64,000 bases of DNA from Gracilimonas sediminicola (GTDB taxonomy: Bacteria; Bacteroidota; Rhodothermia; Balneolales; Balneolaceae). Positions 8,609-19,986 of the stretch are shown one piece after another. Both the position numbers and the translations under genes were made by a program. Every line of letters begins with the position of its first letter. Position 1 is the first letter of the stretch. Under the pieces are notes generated by a model. It worked only from the letters and a program-made list of their open reading frames with translations. It was not told where the DNA came from and made no database searches. The stretch spans positions 1,990,001-2,054,000 of the forward strand of contig NZ_JANDBC010000001.1 in the NCBI RefSeq assembly GCF_024320785.1, written 5' to 3'.

Positions 8609-9040
8609 ATGGCTAAAAAAGTTGAGAAAATCCTGAAGCTCCAGATTGTTGGGGGGCAGGCAAACCCTGCGCCACCTGTTGGACCGGCACTCGGTCAGGC
8701 GGGAATCAATATAATGGAGTTTTGTAAAGCCTTTAACGCTAAGACTCAGGACAAGGCCGGAACTGTTGTTCCTGTTGAGATTACAGTTTATGCTGATAAG
8801 TCTTTTACATTCAAAACAAAGACTCCACCAGCACCTGTACTTCTTAAGAAAGCAGCGAAAATCAAGTCCGGATCAGGTGAACCTAACCGAAATAAAGTAG
8901 GTACAGTAACCTGGAGCCAATGCAAAGAAATCGCAGAAGAAAAGATGGAAGACTTAAATGCGTTTGACATCGAAGCTGGCGCGGAAATGGTTGCAGGAAC
9001 GGCTCGCAGTATGGGTCTTAGAGTAAATCGCGAAAAGTAA
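8609..9040 (+). CDS. rplK: Large ribosomal subunit protein uL11
   Basis: A 143-residue ribosomal protein of the GTPase-associated centre. The N terminus [32 protein letters not shown] is the family signature, followed by the proline-rich [12 protein letters not shown] and the RNA-binding C-terminal domain ending in [12 protein letters not shown]. The 73-base gap from nusG holds two small hairpins (CTAG...CTAG and GGAT...ATCC next to the start), which may be part of the mRNA site through which L1 represses the operon in other bacteria; that is an inference. Confidence 0.98.
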   Translation: MAKKVEKILKLQIVGGQANPAPPVGPALGQAGINIMEFCKAFNAKTQDKAGTVVPVEITVYADKSFTFKTKTPPAPVLLKKAAKIKSGSGEPNRNKVGTVTWSQCKEIAEEKMEDLNAFDIEAGAEMVAGTARSMGLRVNREK

Positions 9041-9053
9041 GGAAATTGTGATC

Positions 9054-9752
9054 ATGGCAAAAAGAGGAAAAAAATATCAACAGGCCGTGGCACTCGTGAA
9101 CCCCGAGGTAGAGTATACTTTGGAAGAAGCGTGCGATCTGGTTAAAAAAACATCTACCGCTAACTTTGATGCATCCGTTGACGTTGACGTTCGGTTGGGA
9201 GTTGATCCCCGCCACGCCGACCAAATGGTGCGTGGTACAGTGAGCTTGCCTCATGGTACCGGTAAAGAAGTGAAGGTTTTGGCTCTCGTTAACGAGGCCA
9301 AGCAAGATGAAGCCAGAGAAGCTGGTGCCGACCATGTTGGTCTTGATGATTACATCACGAAAATAGAAGAGGGGTGGGCTGATATTGACGTTATTATCGC
9401 TACACCCGACGTAATGGGTAAACTCGGTAAGCTTGGGCGCTTTTTAGGGCCCCGCGGACTGATGCCTAACCCTAAGAGTGGAACCGTAACAATGGATGTG
9501 GCCGATGCTGTAAAGCAAGTTAAAGCCGGTCAGATTGATTTCCGTGTTGATAAAACCGGAATCCTTCACACATCGATTGGAAAAGTTAGTTTCGATGCAA
9601 GTGACCTGAAGGAGAACGCTGAGTCGTTCTTACGTACGGTTATGAGCTTGAGGCCGGCTTCCGCAAAAGGGCTGTATGTGAAAAGTGTTTTCATGAGCAG
9701 CACAATGGGACCAAGCATCCCGATAAGCAGAACCGCAGTTACATCCCTATAA
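9054..9752 (+). CDS. rplA: Large ribosomal subunit protein uL1
   Basis: A 232-residue protein of the ribosomal L1 stalk and translational repressor of rplKA in well-studied bacteria. The ATG at 9054 ([11 protein letters not shown]) is chosen over a GTG two codons upstream because AAGGA lies at a fitting distance. Signature segments: [34 protein letters not shown] and the conserved [18 protein letters not shown]. It lies 13 bases after rplK. Confidence 0.98.
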   Translation: MAKRGKKYQQAVALVNPEVEYTLEEACDLVKKTSTANFDASVDVDVRLGVDPRHADQMVRGTVSLPHGTGKEVKVLALVNEAKQDEAREAGADHVGLDDYITKIEEGWADIDVIIATPDVMGKLGKLGRFLGPRGLMPNPKSGTVTMDVADAVKQVKAGQIDFRVDKTGILHTSIGKVSFDASDLKENAESFLRTVMSLRPASAKGLYVKSVFMSSTMGPSIPISRTAVTSL

Positions 9753-9769
9753 TAGGAGGAATTTAAATT

Positions 9770-10291
9770 ATGCCTACTGCAGAAAAGCGTGTAATTCTTG
9801 ATGAACTTACCGAAAAACTGAAAAGTTCGAGTGCTTTATACATTGCGAACTATTCGGGAATGTCGGTACCTGAAGTCAACGAATTGCGAGGTGCATTTCG
9901 TAAGGGAGATATTCGATTCAAAGTTTACAAGAACAAACTTGTAAAGCTCGCAATGGAAGAAGTTGGTGGATACGATGAAATAATCCCCGCATTGGTTGAG
10001 CAGAATGCTTTTGCATTCGTTGAAGAAGAATTATCTGCACCTGCCAAGGTATTGAAAGATTTTATCAAGGATAATAATAAGCCAGAATTTAAAGCAGCTA
10101 TCGTAGACGGAGATTTTTACGGTGCGGATAAGCTGGACGTTCTTGCCGCAATGAAGTCGAAGAACGAGATTGTTGGCGATATCCTTGGTCTGTTGATGGC
10201 CCCACTATCAAATGTAGTTGGTGCGCTTGAATCACAAGGATCTAACCTTGTTGGTGCCGTTAAAACCATCGCTGAAAAAGGCGAAGAGTAA
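9770..10291 (+). CDS. rplJ: Large ribosomal subunit protein uL10
   Basis: A 173-residue stalk base protein that carries the L7/L12 dimers. It begins MPTAEKRVILDELTEKLKSSSALYIANYSG and continues with VNELRGAFRKGDIRFKVYKNKL, the family's rRNA-binding part, and a helical C-terminal tail. A strong AGGAGG lies 11 bases upstream. Only 17 bases separate it from rplA, so the long L10 leader known in enterics is not present. Confidence 0.97.
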   Translation: MPTAEKRVILDELTEKLKSSSALYIANYSGMSVPEVNELRGAFRKGDIRFKVYKNKLVKLAMEEVGGYDEIIPALVEQNAFAFVEEELSAPAKVLKDFIKDNNKPEFKAAIVDGDFYGADKLDVLAAMKSKNEIVGDILGLLMAPLSNVVGALESQGSNLVGAVKTIAEKGEE

Positions 10292-10344
10292 CCCTTATTT
10301 ATTACAACTAGAATTTTTTATATCAAAACAACTGGAGATAACAA

Positions 10345-10722
10345 ATGGCTGACGTTAAAGATTTAGCTGAACAGCTTGTCAACCTAACAATTAAAGAAGC
10401 AAACGAACTTGCTAAAGTTCTTGAAGAAGAATACGATATCAAACCTGCTCAAGCTGCTGTTGCAGTAGCTGGACCTGCTGGTGGCGGAGAAGCCGGTGGC
10501 GGAGAAGAGCAAACTGAGTTTGACGTAGTTCTGAAAAGCGCTGGTGCTAAGAAAATCGCGGTAATTAAAGAAGTACGCGGTATCACCGGTCTTGGACTCA
10601 AAGAAGCCAAAGAATTGGTTGACGGAGCTCCCGGCACTGTAAAAGAAGCAGTTTCTAAAGATGAAGCTGAGCAAATCAAAGGCAAGCTTGAAGAAGCTGG
10701 TGCCGAAGTAGAGCTTAAGTAA
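10345..10722 (+). CDS. rplL: Large ribosomal subunit protein bL12 (L7/L12)
   Basis: A 125-residue acidic stalk protein that recruits translational GTPases. The N-terminal dimerisation domain is followed by an Ala/Gly/Pro-rich hinge ([19 protein letters not shown], about residues 38-57) and the C-terminal domain with [27 protein letters not shown]. Spaced 53 bases after rplJ with its own GGAG site. Confidence 0.98.
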   Translation: MADVKDLAEQLVNLTIKEANELAKVLEEEYDIKPAQAAVAVAGPAGGGEAGGGEEQTEFDVVLKSAGAKKIAVIKEVRGITGLGLKEAKELVDGAPGTVKEAVSKDEAEQIKGKLEEAGAEVELK

Positions 10723-10746
10723 CTCATACTTACACATTCGTTGGTA

Positions 10747-10772
10747 GCCAATGCCGTGAAAACGGTATTGGC
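10747..10772 (+). promoter_or_regulatory. Hairpin in the rplL-rpoB gap
   Basis: GCCAATGCCGT at 10747-10757 pairs with ACGGTATTGGC at 10762-10772 (11 pairs with one G-T) around a GAAA loop. There is no following T-run. In Escherichia coli the rplL-rpoB gap holds a partial terminator and an RNase III site that lower rpoBC expression; this hairpin could do the same, by inference. Confidence 0.5.
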
Positions 10773-10855
10773 TATTGGCGTCTATATAAATTGACCCCAT
10801 TAGCCCTGGGGTTTGCCCGTATCATTTACCTTCAATCTAAGAGGAGAGGTTCCTT

Positions 10856-13800
10856 TTGAGCAAGAAGATGCAAACTATTCCGAACACGGAACGCTTATCG
10901 TTTGGTAAAACCAAGCACGTACTGGATTATCCGGATTTTCTGGACATTCAGTTAGAGTCATTCGAAAAATTTGTACAACTTGATATTGCTCCCAATGAGC
11001 GAGAAAATCAAGGACTACAACGAATTTTTAATGAAAATTTTCCCATTCAAGACAGTCGCGAGACTCATATTCTTGAATTCCTTTATTATAACGTAGATGT
11101 GCCACGTTACACGATTGCTGAATGCCAGGATCGTGGGCTGACATATTCCGTTCCGTTAAAAGCAAAATTGCGATTATCATCGGTTGATGATAGCGACGAA
11201 GCCAGCGAAACTATTGAGCAGGAAGTATTTTTAGGAGACCTGCCCTGGATGTCGAATCGCGGAACATTCATCATTAACGGTGCTGAGCGCGTTATTGTAA
11301 GTCAGCTCCACCGTTCACCCGGTGTATTCTTTGGTCAGAATGTGCACCCGAACGGAACACAGCTGTACTCGGCCCGAGTTATTCCTTTCAAAGGATCCTG
11401 GATTGAATTCACTACCGATATCCGTGACGTTCTTTGGGCTTATATCGATCGTAAGAAAAAAGTTCCGGCCACTACCTTATTACGTGCGCTTGGATATTCT
11501 TCAGATATCGAATTGTTGAGCCTGTTTGAACTTTCAGAAGAACTTAAATTCGGTAAGAAAGATCACTACAACAAAAACCTGGTAGGTAAGCGACTTGCTG
11601 AGAACGTTGTTGTAGAAAGCATGGAAGAAGTGGTTGACGATGAGACCGGTGAAGTTACCGAAGCTCTGAATCGCCAGATTATCTTTGAGCGGGATCATGA
11701 ACTTACTGAAGATGACTACGGCTCATTAAAAGATGCTGAAGTAGAGAAAGTGCTCGTGCAGAAAATCTCAGCTGAAGAGTCTGAGCGTTCTGTTATGATG
11801 AATACACTTCGTAAGGATCCTACTTACGATGAGACAACAGCTCTTGGAGAAATTTACCAGCAGATTCGATCCGGTGAAATGCCCGATCCTGAAACTGCTC
11901 GTTCTATCCTGGAAAGACTATTCTTCAGCGACAAGAAATATGATCTGGGTGAAGTAGGTCGTTACCGATTGAACAAGCGACTGAAGTTAGATCAGGATAA
12001 CACCGTACAGTATCTGACGAAAGAAGATATTGTAGCTATTGTTAAAGAGGTTATCCGCCTGAAGAACATGAAGTCTCAGGTTGATGATATTGATCACTTA
12101 AGTAACCGACGTGTGCGAACCGTTGGTGAGCAGTTAGGTCAGCAGTTTGCAATTGGTCTTGCCCGAATGGCACGAACCATCCGAGAGCGTATGAACTCAC
12201 GCGATGCTGAGCAGCTTACCCCGCAGGATCTTGTGAATGCACGTACCATTTCAAGTGTGATTAACACTTTCTTTGGTACCAATCAGCTTTCACAGTTTAT
12301 GGATCAAACCAACCCGCTTGCCGAGCTGACGCACAAGCGTCGTATGTCTGCACTGGGTCCTGGTGGTCTTACTCGTGAGCGAGCCGGTTTTGAGGTTCGT
12401 GACGTTCACTACACGCATTATGGTCGTCTATGCCCCATTGAAACACCTGAGGGACCAAACATTGGTTTGATTTCCTCGCTGTGTGTGCACGCGAAAGTAA
12501 ATGACTTTGGCTTTATTGAAACCCCTTACCGTAAGGTGAAAGAAGGTAAAGTATCCAAAGATGTTGAATATCTCGCTGCCGAGCAGGAAGATGAAACGGT
12601 AATTGCCCAGGCGAATGCCGAGATTGATGATAAAGGTACTTTCGAGAGTGAAGCTATTTTCTCTCGTACACGTGAAGGTAACTACCTGCGTGTAAAACCA
12701 GATGAAATTGAATACATGGACGTTGCCACTAACCAGATTACTTCTCTGGCGGCAGCGCTGATTCCATTTATTGAACACGATGATGCTAACCGTGCCCTGA
12801 TGGGTTCGAACATGCAGCGTCAGGCTGTTCCGCTTCTTCGTCCCGAAGCCCCTGTGGTGGGAACCGGACTGGAGCAGAGAGCAGCTCGCGACTCACGTGC
12901 TATCATCACCGCTGATGCCGATGGTGAAGTAGTATATGTAAGTGCGACTGAAATTCGAGTTAAGTACAACCGTTCTGAAGATGAGCAACATTGCTACTTC
13001 GACGGTGGGGTGAAAACCTACAAGCTTGACAAGTTCATTCGTACTAACCAGGATACTACTATAAACCAGCGTCCGGTTGTGAAGATTGGCGACAAAGTGA
13101 AAGCCGGTCAGGCTCTCGCTGATGGTTGCTCAACCGACAAAGGTGAGCTGGCTCTTGGCCGTAACCTGCTGGTGGCGTTTATGCCATGGCGTGGTTACAA
13201 CTTTGAGGATGCCATTGTAGTAAGTGAGCGCATCGTACAAGACGATATTTATACTTCTATTCACGTAACGGAATTCGAACAACAGGTTCGTGACACCAAG
13301 CGTGGGGAAGAAGAACTGACTCGTGAAATTCCTAACGTAAGTGAGGAAGCCACACGCAACCTCGACGAACGTGGAATTATTCGCGTAGGTGCCAAGATTG
13401 AACACGGCGATATTCTGGTAGGTAAGATTACTCCTAAAGGAGAAACCGACCCTACTCCGGAAGAAAAACTGCTTCGTGCGATCTTTGGTGATAAAGCCGG
13501 TGATGTGAAAGATGCATCTCTGAAAGTACCTCCGGGTGTTCAGGGAACCGTAATCGACACCAAGCTTTTCAGCCGTAAGCGCGATGAGTTGGTATCTCGT
13601 AAAGAAGAGAAGAAACGTGTTGAGCAGGAAGAAGAACGTCACTCCCAAAAAGTTGCTGAATTAAATCAGCAGTGGGCAGACAAGATGTATTCTCTGCTTC
13701 GCGACAAAACCTCTCCGGGTGTATATAACTACAGTAATGTAGAGCTGATCCCGAAAGGCGAGAAATACAAGAAATCTGTATTTGAAGAATTAGATCCGGT

Positions 13801-14683
13801 AAACATTAACGAAAACATCGACTGGGCCACAGATGGTGAGCTCGTGAAGATGGTTCGAAGATTGTTTGCCAACTACCGCGAGCTTCGTCGTGAAATTGAC
13901 ACCGAAGCTAAGCGTCGTAAATTTGCAATCCAGGTAGGAGACGAACTTCCGCCGGGAATCATCCAGAAAGCAAAAGTTTATGTTGCTAAGAAACGTAAGC
14001 TGCACGTGGGTGACAAGATGGCCGGTCGTCACGGTAATAAAGGTGTGGTTGCTAAAATCGTACCCCAGGAAGACATGCCGTTTATGGAAGACGGAACCCC
14101 GGTTGACATCTGTCTAAACCCGTTGGGTGTACCTTCCCGTATGAACCTTGGTCAGATTTACGAAACCATTCTTGGATGGGCTGCTAAGAAAATGGGTGTG
14201 ACGTTTGCGTCGCCTATCTTCGACGGCGCTTCCATGGATGAAGTTAGAGAGAAATTAAAAGAAGCCGGACTGCCTGAAGACGGCCGCGTAAATCTTTACG
14301 ACGGACGAACAGGCGAGCCATTCGCACAGAAAACAACTGTAGGTTATATCTACATGTTGAAACTGAACCACCTGATTCAGGACAAGATGCACTCTCGTTC
14401 TATCGGGCCATATTCACTCATTACGCAGCAGCCATTGGGCGGTAAAGCTCAGTTTGGTGGCCAGCGACTTGGTGAGATGGAGGTTTGGGCACTGTACGCA
14501 TATGGTGCATCCAGCATCTTGAAAGAAATGCTCACTGTGAAAAGTGATGACGTAAAAGGGCGCTCTAAAGTGTATGAAGCTATCGTGAAAGGTGAGAACC
14601 TGCCTGATGGTGACGTGCCCGAATCATTCAAGGTATTGTTACGAGAGCTTATGGGTCTCGGCCTTGAAATGCATATTGAATAA
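10856..14683 (+). CDS. rpoB: DNA-directed RNA polymerase beta subunit
   Basis: A 1275-residue beta subunit, one wall of the polymerase active site and the target of rifampicin. The rifampicin region is visible (FFGTNQLSQFMDQTNPLAELTHKRRMSALGPGG), as are EGPNIGLISSL, GHNKGVV-type GRHGNKGVVAKI near residue 1060 and the C-terminal SYNVLVKEL-like VLLRELMGLGLEM. The start is TTG at 10856, with GAGGAGAGG about 7 bases upstream; the first ATG is four codons later and lies too close to a better alternative spacing to prefer. The order rplL-rpoB-rpoC is universal in bacteria. Confidence 0.98.
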   Translation: MSKKMQTIPNTERLSFGKTKHVLDYPDFLDIQLESFEKFVQLDIAPNERENQGLQRIFNENFPIQDSRETHILEFLYYNVDVPRYTIAECQDRGLTYSVPLKAKLRLSSVDDSDEASETIEQEVFLGDLPWMSNRGTFIINGAERVIVSQLHRSPGVFFGQNVHPNGTQLYSARVIPFKGSWIEFTTDIRDVLWAYIDRKKKVPATTLLRALGYSSDIELLSLFELSEELKFGKKDHYNKNLVGKRLAENVVVESMEEVVDDETGEVTEALNRQIIFERDHELTEDDYGSLKDAEVEKVLVQKISAEESERSVMMNTLRKDPTYDETTALGEIYQQIRSGEMPDPETARSILERLFFSDKKYDLGEVGRYRLNKRLKLDQDNTVQYLTKEDIVAIVKEVIRLKNMKSQVDDIDHLSNRRVRTVGEQLGQQFAIGLARMARTIRERMNSRDAEQLTPQDLVNARTISSVINTFFGTNQLSQFMDQTNPLAELTHKRRMSALGPGGLTRERAGFEVRDVHYTHYGRLCPIETPEGPNIGLISSLCVHAKVNDFGFIETPYRKVKEGKVSKDVEYLAAEQEDETVIAQANAEIDDKGTFESEAIFSRTREGNYLRVKPDEIEYMDVATNQITSLAAALIPFIEHDDANRALMGSNMQRQAVPLLRPEAPVVGTGLEQRAARDSRAIITADADGEVVYVSATEIRVKYNRSEDEQHCYFDGGVKTYKLDKFIRTNQDTTINQRPVVKIGDKVKAGQALADGCSTDKGELALGRNLLVAFMPWRGYNFEDAIVVSERIVQDDIYTSIHVTEFEQQVRDTKRGEEELTREIPNVSEEATRNLDERGIIRVGAKIEHGDILVGKITPKGETDPTPEEKLLRAIFGDKAGDVKDASLKVPPGVQGTVIDTKLFSRKRDELVSRKEEKKRVEQEEERHSQKVAELNQQWADKMYSLLRDKTSPGVYNYSNVELIPKGEKYKKSVFEELDPVNINENIDWATDGELVKMVRRLFANYRELRREIDTEAKRRKFAIQVGDELPPGIIQKAKVYVAKKRKLHVGDKMAGRHGNKGVVAKIVPQEDMPFMEDGTPVDICLNPLGVPSRMNLGQIYETILGWAAKKMGVTFASPIFDGASMDEVREKLKEAGLPEDGRVNLYDGRTGEPFAQKTTVGYIYMLKLNHLIQDKMHSRSIGPYSLITQQPLGGKAQFGGQRLGEMEVWALYAYGASSILKEMLTVKSDDVKGRSKVYEAIVKGENLPDGDVPESFKVLLRELMGLGLEMHIE

Positions 14684-14713
14684 TTTCACTGTTAATAATT
14701 TGGAGGAACATCC

Positions 14714-17700
14714 TTGCCAGTAACTAAGACATTAACAGTCACGAAAGATTTCGACAGCATTGGGGTATCCCTTGCTTCCGCGGAAACGATTTTATCTCGT
14801 TCCCACGGCGAAGTCTTGACTCCTGAGACAATAAACTATCGAACCTTTAAGCCGGAAATGGACGGTCTTTTCTGTGAAAAGATCTTCGGCCCGGTTAAAG
14901 ACTATGAATGCCATTGTGGTAAATACAAGCGTATCCGCTACAAGGGAATTATCTGCGACCGTTGCGGTGTGGAAGTTACCCGAAAAGCTGTACGTCGCGA
15001 GCGAATGGGGCATATCACCCTTACCGTTCCTGTAGTACACATTTGGTACTTCAAATCTCTTCCTAACAAGATCGCTTATCTGCTTGGAATGAGTTCCAAG
15101 AACCTGGATAAGATCGTTTATTACGAGACTTTCGTAGTAATCAATCCCGGTGTGGCGCGTGACCTCGGTTATGCCCAGGGCGACATGATCTCTGAAGAAG
15201 AGAAATGGGATATTTTAGAACAGCTGCCTGAAGATAACCAGGAACTGGATGACGACGATGATGACAAATTCATCGTGAAGGAAGGAGCCGATGCTCTTGA
15301 AGCACTCCTCGGTGATCTGGATCTGGACGACCTGGCTTATAATCTGCGTTATGAAGTGAAGCATGAGACTTCACAAATGCGTAAGAAGAAAAAGCTGAAG
15401 CGTCTTCAGGTAATAGAGTCATTCCGTGCCGCCAACCAGCACACTGAAAACCGTCCCGAGTGGATGGTACAGAGCGTAATACCGGTAATTCCACCGGAAC
15501 TTCGACCGCTGGTACCTCTTGAAGGTGGCCGTTTTGCAACGTCTGACTTGAACGATCTTTACCGTCGGGTGATCATCCGAAACAATCGTCTGAAACGATT
15601 GATTGATATTAAAGCTCCTGATGTGATTCTCCGAAACGAGAAGCGCATGCTGCAGGAAGCCGTTGATTCACTGTACGACAACTCAAGAAAATCAAACGCA
15701 GTACGAAACAACAACCGACCGCTTAAGTCACTTTCAGATATGCTGAAAGGTAAGAGTGGCCGTTTCCGTCAAAACCTTCTTGGTAAGCGTGTTGACTATT
15801 CCGGCCGTTCTGTGATTGTGGTAGGACCCGAGCTGAAAATGCATGAATGCGGTCTGCCAAAAGAGATGGCGGTTGAGCTCTACAAACCATTCATTATTCG
15901 ACGACTTATTGAGCGTGGATATGTGAAAACGGTTAAGAGCGCCAAGAAAGTAGTAGACCGACGCGATGCCGTTGTATGGGAAGTTCTTGAAAATGTAATT
16001 GACGGACACCCCGTATTGCTTAACCGTGCACCAACCTTGCACAGGTTAGGTATTCAGGCATTCCAGCCGGTACTTATTGAAGAAAAAGCTATCCGACTTC
16101 ACCCACTCGCATGTACAGCTTTTAATGCTGACTTTGACGGTGACCAGATGGCTGTTCACCTTCCATTGAGCCACGATGCGGTACTTGAAGCATCTGTGCT
16201 GATGTTAGGTTCACACAATATTTTATCTCCTGCGAACGGTGGACCCATTGCGGTTCCTTCTCAGGATATGATTTTGGGTCTGTATTACCTCACCAAGCCA
16301 AATGATGGCATGAAAGGTGAAGGCAAGACATTTGCCTCTCCGGCAGAAGTATTGGTTGCCTTCGATCAGGGTAAGATTGATACTCACGCCAAAATCAACG
16401 TTCGAATTCCGACGGTAAATGAGGATGGAGAAGTTGTCCATGAAGTGATTAAAACTTCTACCGGACGTGTACTCTTCAACCAGATTACGCCGAAAGAAAT
16501 CCCATTCATCAACAAGACACTCGGTAAGAAAGAACTGAGAAATCTGATTGGTGATATTCATGCAATTGTAGGAACGGCGAAGACGTCCAGATTCCTCGAT
16601 GACATGAAGAAACTCGGGTATGAAGAAGCGACCATTGGTGGTCTTTCTTTCAGCCTTGACGATATCATTATTCCTGATGCCAAAGGTGAGTTGATTACCA
16701 AGGCGAAGGATGAAGTGACTGATATCCAGGGACGTTACGAGATGGGTTTCATTACCGATAACGAGCGTTACAACCAGGTTATTGATAAATGGACCTCAAC
16801 CACTAACCGTGTGTCTGAAACTCTGTTCTCAGCTCTTGCGAGCGACAGAAATGGATTCAACCCGGTATATATGATGGCGGATTCCGGAGCTCGTGGTTCT
16901 AAAGAGCAGATTCGTCAGTTAGGTGGTATGCGTGGTCTGATGGCGAAACCTCAGAAGAGTTCCATGCAGCAGGGCAATGAGGTAATTGAGAACCCGATTC
17001 TTTCTTCTTTCAAAGAGGGACTGACGGTACTTGAGTACTTTATCTCTACTCACGGTGCGCGTAAAGGTCTTGCCGATACCGCTCTTAAAACTGCCGATGC
17101 GGGTTATTTGACCCGTCGTCTGGTTGATGTTTCTCAGGATGTGATCATCAACGAGAATGACTGTGGTACCCTCCGTGGTATTAAGATGGCGGCTCTGAAA
17201 GACAACGAAGATATTATTGAGAGTCTCGAAGATCGTATTATCGGGCGTGTTTCACTCCACGAAATCTACGATCCGATTTCTGATGAATTGATCTGCGAAG
17301 CGAACCAGATGATTGATGAGTCTGTAGCTTCCAAGATTGCCGAGACTTCTATCGAAGAAGTAGAAATTCGTTCAGTACTTACCTGTGAAACCGGACGTGG
17401 TGTATGTGCCAAATGTTATGGCCGTGACCTAGCACGGGGAACCGTAGTTGAGAAAGGGGAAGCCGTAGGGGTTATCGCCGCTCAGTCTATTGGTGAGCCG
17501 GGTACACAGCTGACCCTTCGAACCTTCCACGTTGGTGGTACGGCATCTCGTCTGGAGGCTGAATCTCAGCATAAGACGAAATTCGAAGGTAAAGTAGAAT
17601 TTGAAAACGTTCGCGTTGTGGTTTACAACGACGGTGAAGAAGAGCACAATGTGGTTCTTTCACGTGCCGGCGAAATCAAGATCGTGAACGACGAAGGTAA

Positions 17701-19030
17701 AGTTCTCATCAACTACAATGTGCCTTACGGTTCAGAGATGTTGGTTGAGGAAGGCGATGTGGTACCTAAAGGAGCCGTGCTCTGTAAGTGGGATCCATAT
17801 AATGCCCTTATCTTCTCCGAAATTGACGGTACCGTTGAGTACAAAGATATCATCGACGGAGTGACTTCGTCTGAAGATACCGATGCTCAAACCGGTCACC
17901 GCGAAAAAGTTATTACCGATTCCAAAGATCGTTCGCTGGTACCAACCCTTGTGATCAAAGGAACCAAAGACCGAATCCGCGAAAATACACTGCCTGTTGA
18001 TACCCACATCGTTATTGATGACGGTGCCAAGGTTGAAGCCGGTCAGGTTATCGCTAAGATTCCGCGCGCTACATCCAAGTCTAAGGATATTACCGCCGGT
18101 CTGCCGCGTGTAACTGAATTGTTTGAAGCACGTTCCCCAAGCGAACCTGCCGTTGTTTCTGAAATTGACGGTATTGTTGAAATGGGTGGACGTAAGCGTG
18201 GTTCACAAGAGGTATTTGTGAAATCCAAAGACGGTACGGATGAGAAGAAATATCTGATCTCGCTGAGCAAGCACATCTTGGTTCAATCCAATGACTTTGT
18301 GAAAGCAGGACAGCCTCTCTCAGACGGTACTATTCCGGCTCAGGATATTCTGAATATTCTCGGACCTTATGCAGTACAGTCGTATCTCGTGAACGAAATT
18401 CAGGAGGTTTACCGACTACAGGGTGTGAAAATCAATGATAAGCACATTGAGGTTATTGTACGCACCATGATGCAGAAGGTGGAAATCACCGATCCGGGCG
18501 ATACCATGTTCCTTGAAGGGGATAAAGTGGATCGCTTTGAAGTGAACATCAAAAACGACGAGCTGATTGGTAAGTTTGTAGTAACCAATCCGGGCGGTTC
18601 TGATCTCAAGAAAGGAGCTATCCTCGATCGTCGTGAAGTAAGAGATGTAAACAACGAGCTGATTAAAGAAGGTGTAGAAGAACTCGAAACCCGTGAAGCA
18701 GAACCGGCTATTTCTAAGCCAATTCTGTTGGGTATTACTCGAGCTGCACTTTCAACCGATAGCTGGTTGTCAGCTGCTTCCTTCCAGGAAACAACCAAGG
18801 TACTTACTCAGGCTTCTATTGAAGCCAAGAAAGACTTCCTCCGCGGACTCAAAGAGAATGTGGTGGTTGGACATAAAGTGCCTGCCGGTACCGGTCTTCG
18901 CGACTACAACGACATCGTTGTTGGGTCTAAGAAAGACATGGAAGAAGGAGACGAAGAAATCGCCAAGGTATTTGAAGAACTTGGCGGAAGTGAAAACGGT
19001 GAAAGCGAAACCGCCGAAGCCGAAGATTAA
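14714..19030 (+). CDS. rpoC: DNA-directed RNA polymerase beta-prime subunit
   Basis: A 1438-residue catalytic subunit. The zinc ribbon cysteines are C66, C68, C81 and C84 (ECHCGKYKR ... CDRCG). The magnesium-binding NADFDGDQM is at residues 471-479 with D473, D475 and D477. The trigger-loop region ([19 protein letters not shown]) and the second zinc site ([13 protein letters not shown]) are intact. Translation starts at TTG 14714, supported by TGGAGG about 7 bases upstream and the absence of any nearby ATG. The C-terminal end is acidic. Confidence 0.98.
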   Translation: MPVTKTLTVTKDFDSIGVSLASAETILSRSHGEVLTPETINYRTFKPEMDGLFCEKIFGPVKDYECHCGKYKRIRYKGIICDRCGVEVTRKAVRRERMGHITLTVPVVHIWYFKSLPNKIAYLLGMSSKNLDKIVYYETFVVINPGVARDLGYAQGDMISEEEKWDILEQLPEDNQELDDDDDDKFIVKEGADALEALLGDLDLDDLAYNLRYEVKHETSQMRKKKKLKRLQVIESFRAANQHTENRPEWMVQSVIPVIPPELRPLVPLEGGRFATSDLNDLYRRVIIRNNRLKRLIDIKAPDVILRNEKRMLQEAVDSLYDNSRKSNAVRNNNRPLKSLSDMLKGKSGRFRQNLLGKRVDYSGRSVIVVGPELKMHECGLPKEMAVELYKPFIIRRLIERGYVKTVKSAKKVVDRRDAVVWEVLENVIDGHPVLLNRAPTLHRLGIQAFQPVLIEEKAIRLHPLACTAFNADFDGDQMAVHLPLSHDAVLEASVLMLGSHNILSPANGGPIAVPSQDMILGLYYLTKPNDGMKGEGKTFASPAEVLVAFDQGKIDTHAKINVRIPTVNEDGEVVHEVIKTSTGRVLFNQITPKEIPFINKTLGKKELRNLIGDIHAIVGTAKTSRFLDDMKKLGYEEATIGGLSFSLDDIIIPDAKGELITKAKDEVTDIQGRYEMGFITDNERYNQVIDKWTSTTNRVSETLFSALASDRNGFNPVYMMADSGARGSKEQIRQLGGMRGLMAKPQKSSMQQGNEVIENPILSSFKEGLTVLEYFISTHGARKGLADTALKTADAGYLTRRLVDVSQDVIINENDCGTLRGIKMAALKDNEDIIESLEDRIIGRVSLHEIYDPISDELICEANQMIDESVASKIAETSIEEVEIRSVLTCETGRGVCAKCYGRDLARGTVVEKGEAVGVIAAQSIGEPGTQLTLRTFHVGGTASRLEAESQHKTKFEGKVEFENVRVVVYNDGEEEHNVVLSRAGEIKIVNDEGKVLINYNVPYGSEMLVEEGDVVPKGAVLCKWDPYNALIFSEIDGTVEYKDIIDGVTSSEDTDAQTGHREKVITDSKDRSLVPTLVIKGTKDRIRENTLPVDTHIVIDDGAKVEAGQVIAKIPRATSKSKDITAGLPRVTELFEARSPSEPAVVSEIDGIVEMGGRKRGSQEVFVKSKDGTDEKKYLISLSKHILVQSNDFVKAGQPLSDGTIPAQDILNILGPYAVQSYLVNEIQEVYRLQGVKINDKHIEVIVRTMMQKVEITDPGDTMFLEGDKVDRFEVNIKNDELIGKFVVTNPGGSDLKKGAILDRREVRDVNNELIKEGVEELETREAEPAISKPILLGITRAALSTDSWLSAASFQETTKVLTQASIEAKKDFLRGLKENVVVGHKVPAGTGLRDYNDIVVGSKKDMEEGDEEIAKVFEELGGSENGESETAEAED

Positions 19031-19076
19031 TCACTTCAGCAGCACTTCGTTAACCGAAGTAGCATAAATAAAATTA

Positions 19077-19110
19077 AAGCCCCGCACATTTTTTATGTGC
19101 GGGGCTTTTT
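19077..19110 (+). terminator. Rho-independent terminator after rpoC
   Basis: AAGCCCCGCACAT and ATGTGCGGGGCTT form a 13-pair perfect stem around a short T-rich loop, followed by a T-run. It closes the tRNA-tuf-rpo locus 46 bases after the rpoC stop. Confidence 0.92.
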
Positions 19111-19197
19111 ATATGCATGAATTTTGTTCAGGTTTGTAGATGTTGGGTAATTCACGAATAAGAGCTTGAATGTGTTTTCTTTGACGACGTAATTATT

Positions 19198-19420
19198 GGG
19201 TATAAATAGCTCCGCCCTTCAGGGTGGGGACAAATAAACCAGTATAAAACCCAAGTATTATTGGATGAAAAAGCTCGGATAGTTTTCGCCGGGTTGGGCA
19301 ATTCATTTTTTAAAGGCTATTTAGCCAAAGCTTCGGATATCGATGTTACGTAATCGACAGTGGGGCGAAGCTTATTCATGTTCTTTTTTAACACCGTCCT
19401 GAAGGACGGAGCTATTTCTG
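19198..19420. repeat. REP-like paired palindromes (about 220 bp element)
   Basis: The 560-base gap between rpoC and the DUF1801 gene has no credible coding sequence. It carries two inverted copies of one motif: GGGTATAAATAGCTCCG beginning at 19198, followed by CCGCCCT-TC-AGGGTGG, and CCGTCCT-GA-AGGACGG at 19394-19409 followed by AGCTATTTC. The two face each other about 165 bases apart, like a REPIN or a small non-autonomous element. A compact copy of the same motif is at 26818-26859. Confidence 0.65.
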
Positions 19421-19590
19421 TTCTAATTGCCCTTCATCGGTTTTATTATGAAATCATCAATTATACCACCAAGTTCAGGGTGACAACCTATCTATCACAA
19501 TATACCCTTAGCTACTTAGTGAAGGGTAAAGCTTGTTTATTACGACTTAATTTTGCTATTTCTGATTAGCTTATTATTAAGCCAATCATA

Positions 19591-19980
19591 ATGAACACAG
19601 CCACTAAAGCCTACAATGATGACCAGTCACCTGCCGACAAGGAAATATGTGATGCATTGGCCGGGCTAATCAACACCTATTTACCTGACGCTGAGAACAA
19701 AATCTGGCATGCTCACCCGGTTTGGTTTCTGGATGGAAATCCGATTGTAGGATATAGCAAGCTTAAGGATTGTGTGCGGCTTTTCTTTTGGAGCGGACAA
19801 TCTTTTGAAGAAAAAGAGTTGAGCAAATCAGGATCATTTAAAGCTGCTGAAAAACGATATACTTCGGTAGATCAGCTCAATAAAAAGGATATAAAGCGAT
19901 GGATTGAGAAATCAAGAGACATCCAATGGGATTACAAAAACATCGTAAAAAGAAAAGGAAAGCTGGAACGGCTGAAGTGA
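19591..19980 (+). CDS. DUF1801 family protein
   Basis: A 129-residue cytoplasmic protein resembling the DUF1801/YdhG-like fold: an N-terminal helical half (DKEICDALAGLINTYLP), then the core WHAHPVWFLDGNPIVGYSKLKDCVRLFFWSG, then SGSFKAAEKRYTSVDQL and a basic C terminus ending RKGKLERLK. The family is common beside small stress or signalling genes, but its biochemical role is unknown. It is followed after 6 bases by a GNAT gene, so the two are probably one transcript. Confidence 0.75.
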   Translation: MNTATKAYNDDQSPADKEICDALAGLINTYLPDAENKIWHAHPVWFLDGNPIVGYSKLKDCVRLFFWSGQSFEEKELSKSGSFKAAEKRYTSVDQLNKKDIKRWIEKSRDIQWDYKNIVKRKGKLERLK

Positions 19981-19986
19981 GTACCT

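Noticed and set aside
8609-10291. An L10 leader of the enteric type before rplJ
   Set aside because: Only 17 bases separate rplA and rplJ, too few for that structure.
19360-19569. A 69-codon plus-strand frame after rpoC
   Set aside because: It spans the right half of the palindromic element, has no ribosome site and no family-like sequence.
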